Assembly (NCBI GenBank): GCA_002472275.1
Contig: DKRQ01000007.1
Coordinates: 1 to 28,892 of the forward strand
DNA: 28,892 nt
From: Caryophanales bacterium UBA7278
GTDB taxonomy: Bacteria > Bacillota_I > Bacilli_A > RFN20 > CAG-826
Direction: 5' to 3'
The position numbers were made by a program, and so were the translations under genes. The stretch's first letter is position 1. Each line of letters begins with the position of its first letter. Under the pieces are notes generated by a model that was not told where the DNA came from, did no database searches, and saw only the letters and a program-made list of their open reading frames with translations. Shown here one piece after another: positions 24,879-28,892 of this stretch.

Positions 24879-27725
24879 ATGCCTTCCAAAGTCAGGAAAC
24901 ATTTCGGTATCGACGACATCATCTCCATCGTCGGCGTCGCGATCGCCCTATTCGGGGTGCTGGTTTTGCTCTCGCCTAGGACTAGGTTAAGGGGTCTAGC
25001 TTATGGCTTGGATTTCCTTTTCGGCCTCCCCGGGTATTGGTTCATCGGCCTAGGCCTTATCGTGGGCGGGGTCCACATGCTTTTCCATCGTGGCATCAAG
25101 CCCCTTAAGGGAAGGGTCTACGTCGGCCTTGCCATCCTTTTCCTCTCTCTTGTGTTCCTCGCCTCGGGCATCGTTTATAAACCTGAACTACCATCCACCC
25201 AGGAAACCTTTTTGCAGATCCTTAACGCCGCTAGTGCCGGCGGTGGGGAAGGGCTATTCCTCGACATCGGCTTAGGCGGTGGCTCCATCGGCAACCTCGT
25301 CGCCTTTCCGATGGCCGAATCGGTCGGCAAATGGCTCCCCATCATGCTCGCCTCCTTCGTTTTGCTCTCGGGTCTTCTCGTCGTGTTCTTCCCTTTGGTG
25401 AAGAAAGCCTACAGGGCCATCGCCGTCAAAATCGCGGTCGCAAAGTCGCGTCGGGCCACTAAGAAAGAAGAGGAAGGACTCCTCATCGTCGGCGAGCAAG
25501 AGGAGGAAAAACTCCCCAAACGCCCGATGCTTTCTTTCCCGAGCAAAGTCGAGGAAGAAAAGGAAATCGATAAGGACGAGGACGACAAATTCGCCGCCTT
25601 CAGCTTCGAAAAAGCCGGCCGAAGCCCGGTCATCACGAGGCGTCAGCTTAGGCAAGCCGAGGATCCTTCCCCCGTCACTAGCGAAGCGGTCCTCACCCCG
25701 ATGCCCGCGACGGTTACAACCTCAGCGCAAACCCAACTTAAGCACGCGGGCCTTCAGGAGGCTTTCTTCGATCCCGAGGAGCTTTTCCCAGGATCTAAAC
25801 CCGCTCCAACCCCCGTCCAAGAGCCCATCGTCAAACCCGTCCTGGCCGGGTCCGCGCCGATGGTCACGCCTTCTCCCGCCCATGCCTTCGAGCCCGTTAT
25901 GACCCCACCTAGCGAACCCGATTTCGGCGAGGACATGACCGATTACGGCTCGATCGTCCCCCAAGTGGAATCCACCCCCGTCAGCGAGCCTCTCGCCAAG
26001 CCGACCCCCGAACCCGTCTTAGAGCCGTCCTTGCAGGAACCCTCTTTCATTGAGCCCGCACCCGCGCCCTTTGTCCAAGAAAGCGTCGAGCCCGTTCCCT
26101 TTGAGGAACCCAAGGAAGAAGAAGTGGAGGAAGTTCCCGCCCAAGAACCAATCGCCCCGCAAAAGCCCTTCACACCGGAACCCCCGGCTCCGAAGAACCC
26201 CGAGGACGAGATTCCCGACGCAGTGCCTCTCCCGCCCTATGAATACCCTGGCATGGATTTGCTTACCGTCCGCGAATCCGAGCAGAACATGGAGGAAATG
26301 GAGGCCGAATGCCTCGAAAAGACCAAGATCATCGACCAGACCTTCGTGGATCTAGGCGTCGGCGCGACCGTCGTCGGCCACACGATCGGCCCTTCCGTCA
26401 CCCGTTTCGCCATCCAGCCTAGAAGCGACGTCTCCGTCGCGACCTTAGGCCGTTACGTCAAGGACATCGAAGTCCGTCTAGGCGGCGTTCCCACCCGTTT
26501 CGCGGAGAGGGTCTCCGGCATGACTAGCTGCGCCCTAGAAGTCGCCAATAGGGTCTCCAGGACCGTCAGCTTCATCGAACTCTTCCGCGCCTTGCCGCCT
26601 AGAAAAGAAGGTGTGGCGACCCTCCACATCCCCTTTGGCGTCGATATCTCGGGTCAGGTCAAGGAAGCCGATTTGGCCAAATTCCCCCATATGCTGATTG
26701 CCGGTACGACCGGTTCAGGCAAATCCATCTTCGCCCACGGCCTTTTGATGTCGCTATTAATGAGAAATAGGCCCGAACTCCTCAAATTGGTGCTCGTTGA
26801 CCCTAAAAGGGTCGAGCTCACGAAATATAAGGACCTTCCCCATTTGCTCTGCCCGATCATCAAGGAGCCTAACGAAGCAAGGAACGCCCTCAAGAAACTC
26901 GTCGAGGAGATGGAACGCCGCTTCATGGTCTTCGAGACGGCAGGGGTGCAAAACCTTGAGGAATTCAATAACGACTATTGCGAATACGCCCACAAGAAGA
27001 AGATGCCCTACATCGTCCTCTTCATCGACGAATACGGCGATTTGGTGCAGACCTGCAAAGACGTTTCCGACTACGTCCTCCGCCTTGGCCAAAAGGCCCG
27101 CGCGGCGGGCATCCACATGATCATCGCCACCCAGCGTCCCGACGTGAAGGTCATCACCGGCACGATCAAGGCCAACATCCCGGTCAAGGTCGCCCTCACT
27201 GTCGCTAGCGCCGTCGACTCGCAGACCATCTTGGGCCTAGGCGGGGCCGAGGACCTCAACGGCAGGGGCGACATGCTCATCGACTGCATCGAGATCGCCA
27301 AGAAGGAATTCGTCCGTGCCCAGGGCTGCTTCTGCGATTCCCACGAGCTACGCGCCGTCACCGACTTCATTAGAAGGCAGCTTCCCGTGGATTACGATCC
27401 TAACTTCCTCCATTTGGAGGACGAGGAGGAACCCGCGCCCACTCCAGGCATGGAAGGCATCGCAGGCGGCGATGCCGGACCTTCCCCACAGGAACTGCGC
27501 AACGCCTCCAACGAGGAGAAGTACCAGATGATCAAGCGCGCCATCATGGCGAGGGAATTCACCTCCATCTCGCAGATCCAACGCGACTTCGGCGTCGGAT
27601 TCCCGAGGGCTGGCAAGATATTCTCTAGGCTACAAAGCGAGGGCATCGTGGCCCTGGCTTCCGACTCGCCGACCTCATCCAAAGGATGTCAGGTCCTCGT
27701 CCACGAGCTTCCCGAAGACGCTTAA
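24879..27725 (+). CDS. ftsK: DNA translocase FtsK/SpoIIIE
   Basis: This 948-aa protein is the septum-anchored ATPase that pumps chromosomal DNA during division. The N-terminus has four membrane segments (about 10-30, 45-70, 78-100 and 148-173). A long acidic, Pro/Glu-rich linker follows (about 260-455) with many PxPEP-like units. The motor has GTTGSGKS (Walker A, 609-616), LVDPKRVELTKYKDLPHL and VLFIDE (Walker B, Asp717-Glu718). The C-terminal gamma winged helix (about 880-930; SISQIQRDFGVGFPRAGKIF) reads orientation sequences. The four-segment membrane part and the size fit either FtsK or SpoIIIE usage. It has its own promoter and terminator. The linker is longer than in SpoIIIE and its codons show periodic Pro and Glu. 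Confidence 0.95.
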   Translation: MPSKVRKHFGIDDIISIVGVAIALFGVLVLLSPRTRLRGLAYGLDFLFGLPGYWFIGLGLIVGGVHMLFHRGIKPLKGRVYVGLAILFLSLVFLASGIVYKPELPSTQETFLQILNAASAGGGEGLFLDIGLGGGSIGNLVAFPMAESVGKWLPIMLASFVLLSGLLVVFFPLVKKAYRAIAVKIAVAKSRRATKKEEEGLLIVGEQEEEKLPKRPMLSFPSKVEEEKEIDKDEDDKFAAFSFEKAGRSPVITRRQLRQAEDPSPVTSEAVLTPMPATVTTSAQTQLKHAGLQEAFFDPEELFPGSKPAPTPVQEPIVKPVLAGSAPMVTPSPAHAFEPVMTPPSEPDFGEDMTDYGSIVPQVESTPVSEPLAKPTPEPVLEPSLQEPSFIEPAPAPFVQESVEPVPFEEPKEEEVEEVPAQEPIAPQKPFTPEPPAPKNPEDEIPDAVPLPPYEYPGMDLLTVRESEQNMEEMEAECLEKTKIIDQTFVDLGVGATVVGHTIGPSVTRFAIQPRSDVSVATLGRYVKDIEVRLGGVPTRFAERVSGMTSCALEVANRVSRTVSFIELFRALPPRKEGVATLHIPFGVDISGQVKEADLAKFPHMLIAGTTGSGKSIFAHGLLMSLLMRNRPELLKLVLVDPKRVELTKYKDLPHLLCPIIKEPNEARNALKKLVEEMERRFMVFETAGVQNLEEFNNDYCEYAHKKKMPYIVLFIDEYGDLVQTCKDVSDYVLRLGQKARAAGIHMIIATQRPDVKVITGTIKANIPVKVALTVASAVDSQTILGLGGAEDLNGRGDMLIDCIEIAKKEFVRAQGCFCDSHELRAVTDFIRRQLPVDYDPNFLHLEDEEEPAPTPGMEGIAGGDAGPSPQELRNASNEEKYQMIKRAIMAREFTSISQIQRDFGVGFPRAGKIFSRLQSEGIVALASDSPTSSKGCQVLVHELPEDA

Positions 27726-27734
27726 CCATCAGCG

Positions 27735-27761
27735 AAAAGGTCCGATTGGGCCTTTTCTTTT
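27735..27761 (+). terminator. ftsK terminator
   Basis: AAAAGGTCC (27735-27743), a GATT loop and GGGCCTTTT (27748-27756) form a 9-bp stem with one G-U pair, followed by CTTTT. Confidence 0.85.
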
Positions 27762-27797
27762 GCGCTATTTCGCTTATCGTAGAGTAGGGGAACCGAA

Positions 27798-28076
27798 ATG
27801 AGGGTCAATTGGATAAGGTCCAAGATCAGGATGCAGATGCTTCTGCCTCCTTTCCTCGGCTTCATCGAGAACTGGGTCATCTCCACACTCATCTCCGAGC
27901 AAGCCAACTCGCTGCTTAGGAACACCTCGGCCACCAGGTACGACAGCGTCTATCAGGCCCTTCAAGTCCTCATCAAAGTCTTCGTGGGCCTATCCTTCAT
28001 CGCCTTGGCCTGCTTCATCCTCCTGGCCATGAAACTCGCGGTCGACCGCTACCGCGCCAAGAAAAACATGGAATAG
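27798..28076 (+). CDS. Small two-segment membrane protein (IENW family, copy 1)
   Basis: This 92-aa protein is of unknown function. It has a moderately hydrophobic N-terminal helix around LLPPFLGFIENWVISTLI (15-32) and a strong membrane segment near 60-80, with a basic C-terminal end. It has a TAGGGGA-type ribosome-binding site before ATG 27798. The motif GxIENWxI occurs at residues 21-28, and the next gene has the same motif at the same position, so the two are likely paralogues. It is followed at once by a short hairpin with a T-run that overlaps its stop codon. Confidence 0.65.
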   Translation: MRVNWIRSKIRMQMLLPPFLGFIENWVISTLISEQANSLLRNTSATRYDSVYQALQVLIKVFVGLSFIALACFILLAMKLAVDRYRAKKNME

Positions 28077-28096
28077 GGCATTAGCCCTTTTCTTTT
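28074..28096 (+). terminator. Terminator or attenuator between the two small membrane genes
   Basis: GGGC (28076-28079), an ATTA loop and GCCC (28084-28087) are followed by TTTTCTTTT. The stem starts on the last base of the preceding stop codon, so translation of copy 1 may influence read-through into copy 2. Confidence 0.55.
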
Positions 28097-28126
28097 ATGG
28101 ACGCTTGGCCTAAATTACCCTCGTCC

Positions 28127-28396
28127 ATGCAGACTCTCCTCATCTTCGCGAAAAGAATCCTCAAGGCCACGATCATCCCGATCATCGGCATCATCGAGAA
28201 CTGGGCCATCGGTTCTTATCTCCTCGTCCGCGAGATTTCGAACTACTCGGGCGAGTGGAGGTTCAGCTTCGATCACCCCGAGGGCTTCCTTCCCTTCCTC
28301 TTCTTCGCCTTCGCCTGGATTGCGATGATATGCCTGGTACTGCTTATCATCAGGGAAATTCTCCTTTGGAGAAACGGAATCAGCGAAAGACGCTAG
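28127..28396 (+). CDS. Small two-segment membrane protein (IENW family, copy 2)
   Basis: This 89-aa protein is of unknown function, with a membrane-prone helix IIPIIGIIENWAIGSYLLV (16-34) and a second segment near 60-82 ending in basic residues. I choose ATG 28127 over ATG 28097 because it aligns with copy 1 without gaps: Lys9, Gly21 and IENW (23-26) fall at identical positions in both. The earlier ATG is also embedded in the terminator's T-run. A TAAATT box at 28111-28116 lies 10 nt upstream and could be a -10. Two tandem diverged copies point to a duplicated small membrane protein. Confidence 0.6.
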   Translation: MQTLLIFAKRILKATIIPIIGIIENWAIGSYLLVREISNYSGEWRFSFDHPEGFLPFLFFAFAWIAMICLVLLIIREILLWRNGISERR

Positions 28397-28405
28397 ACTA
28401 TTCAT

Positions 28406-28430
28406 GAAAAAGGGCCCGTTTCCAGGCCCT
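28406..28430 (-). terminator. Minus-strand terminator at the end of the structured region
   Basis: On the minus strand AGGGCC (28425-28430) pairs with GGCCCT (28411-28416) and is followed by TTTTTC. It would end transcription coming from the 28431-28761 region. Confidence 0.7.
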
Positions 28431-28566
28431 GATAGAGGGAGGGAGGACACCCGCCTCTTCGAAACCCTTCTCATAGCCCGATAAGGGGGCCGGACCTTCT
28501 TGCGGGTCCCCCAAACCGGGCTATAATATAGGTGAAATTACTTCGGCGGGTGCTTCCCGCCTTTTC
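28431..28566. ncRNA. Candidate structured non-coding region
   Basis: Bases 28473-28523 form a nested inverted repeat: TAGCCCG (about 28474-28480) pairs with CGGGCTA, enclosing a second GC-rich hairpin (GGGGG near 28484-28488 with CCCCC near 28507-28511). On the plus strand it is followed by GGCGGG-TGCTT-CCCGCC and TTTTCTT (28543-28565). On the minus strand it leads to the terminator at 28406-28430. A TATAAT (28522-28527) with TTGCGG 16 bp upstream, and TATTAT on the opposite strand (28524-28529), are possible promoters. I could not match it to SRP, 6S, RNase P, tmRNA or T-box landmarks. The producing strand is uncertain. Confidence 0.4.
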
Positions 28567-28569
28567 TTA

Positions 28570-28761
28570 TCACCTACGGATCCCTAGGACCACAAGACAG
28601 AGGGATGCGACGACGAGCAGGGTCACTGCAAGTCGAAGCAGGCGTATCAAGCGACCCAGGACGGGCGCCTCCGTTTCTTTCGCGGGGGTCCCGCCGGTTT
28701 CCCGGGGAGAAGGCCGACCACCCACTGAGAAGTTCCCCGTTGGCTTTTGCCATTGGTTCAC
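28570..28761 (-). CDS. Small single-pass membrane protein, hypothetical
   Basis: This 63-aa protein starts at GTG 28761. Residues 1-37 are polar and rich in Pro, Gly, Thr and Glu, so probably disordered. The rest is a basic helix and one membrane segment (GRLIRLLRLAVTLLVVASL and onward), ending in IRR. A TATATA box lies 8-10 nt upstream of the GTG, again with almost no leader, and a minus-strand terminator (28791-28820) isolates it from upstream genes. The frame is open further to 28827, but that extension would cross the terminator. The evidence is modest: the hydrophobic segment and the tight promoter fit argue for a real gene. Confidence 0.45.
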   Translation of the reverse strand: MNQWQKPTGNFSVGGRPSPRETGGTPAKETEAPVLGRLIRLLRLAVTLLVVASLCLVVLGIRR

Positions 28762-28790
28762 CCCCTGCCTATATATAGGGAGGAAAGACG

Positions 28791-28820
28791 GAAAAAATGA
28801 TTCGGGTTTTCGAAACCCCG
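28791..28820 (-). terminator. Minus-strand terminator of an off-window gene
   Basis: CGGG-GTTTCGAAAA-CCCG (28803-28820) is a near-perfect palindrome with one mismatch, followed on the minus strand by AATCATTTTTTCC. It would end a gene entering from the right. In 28821-28892 I see nothing I can assign. Confidence 0.6.
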
Positions 28821-28892
28821 ACGCCATCGGGATTATTTTATTGAGTTAGAAGCACCGTGTGGGGTACGCTTCGCGATTTAGCCGCCCCGCTT

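Noticed and set aside
28431..28566. Small SRP RNA, 6S RNA, tmRNA or T-box
   Set aside because: No SRP loop (GGAAG-type), no tmRNA T-arm and CCA end, no T-box antiterminator and no 6S bubble could be found on either strand.
28532..28849. 105-aa plus-strand open frame after the TATAAT at 28522
   Set aside because: It runs through a strong terminator a few bases after the presumed start, is rich in Arg/Ser as shadow frames are, and overlaps the more plausible minus-strand membrane protein.

Overview
The window is 28.9 kb of chromosome from a member of the Bacillota. It is most likely an uncultured, probably gut-type Bacilli lineage; the lineage is inferred, not proven. The reasons are the order truB-ribF ... 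rpsO ... pnp ... rnjB-ftsK/spoIIIE, which matches the backbone order known from Bacillus subtilis, the GntR-ABC cassette, and the DAO/FAD oxidoreductase/DUF1667 operon. All of TAA, TAG and TGA act as stops, so the code is standard. Base composition is fairly GC-rich in the core genes and visibly lower in several accessory genes (1-1300, 1309-2565, 21017-22503). I saw no tRNA, rRNA, CRISPR array, insertion sequence or prophage gene.

Layout. 1-1292: the terminator of an off-window gene, then two type II toxin-antitoxin modules in tandem (YefM/YoeB, RHH/RelE). 1309-2565: an unknown lipoprotein. 2623-4355: truB-ribF. 4405-4773 (minus): a His/Cys-tailed A-type Fe-S-carrier-like protein, divergent from a GntR-ABC-permease operon (4900-7256). 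7307-9736 (minus): typA and a GNAT acetyltransferase. 9899-10168: rpsO. 10238-10849 (minus): an unknown coiled-coil protein. 11049-13283: pnp. 13365-16814 (minus): a methyltransferase-like protein followed by a zinc ribbon-TIR-zinc ribbon-LRR protein. 16914-20912: a membrane-anchored HTH regulator, then a three-gene glycerol-3-phosphate-dehydrogenase-like redox operon. 21017-22503: a secreted NlpC/P60-like candidate with a membrane protein. 22589-24818: a YfcE-type phosphodiesterase and a degenerate RNase J. 24879-27725: ftsK/spoIIIE. 27798-28396: two small paralogous membrane proteins. 28400-28892: structured non-coding sequence and one small single-TM protein on the minus strand.

How it works together. 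The conserved part is information processing: tRNA pseudouridylation, FAD synthesis, ribosome GTPase, S15, RNA decay by PNPase and an RNase J-family subunit, and the chromosome pump. Accessory cassettes are inserted between these genes, each generally with its own promoter and terminator.

The two points I would check first are these. (1) The TIR protein has an LRR-type C-terminal domain and two zinc ribbons, an immune-receptor-like layout. (2) Many genes share a promoter layout in which a -10 box ends about 6-7 nt before the start codon, which predicts that leaderless mRNAs are common here.
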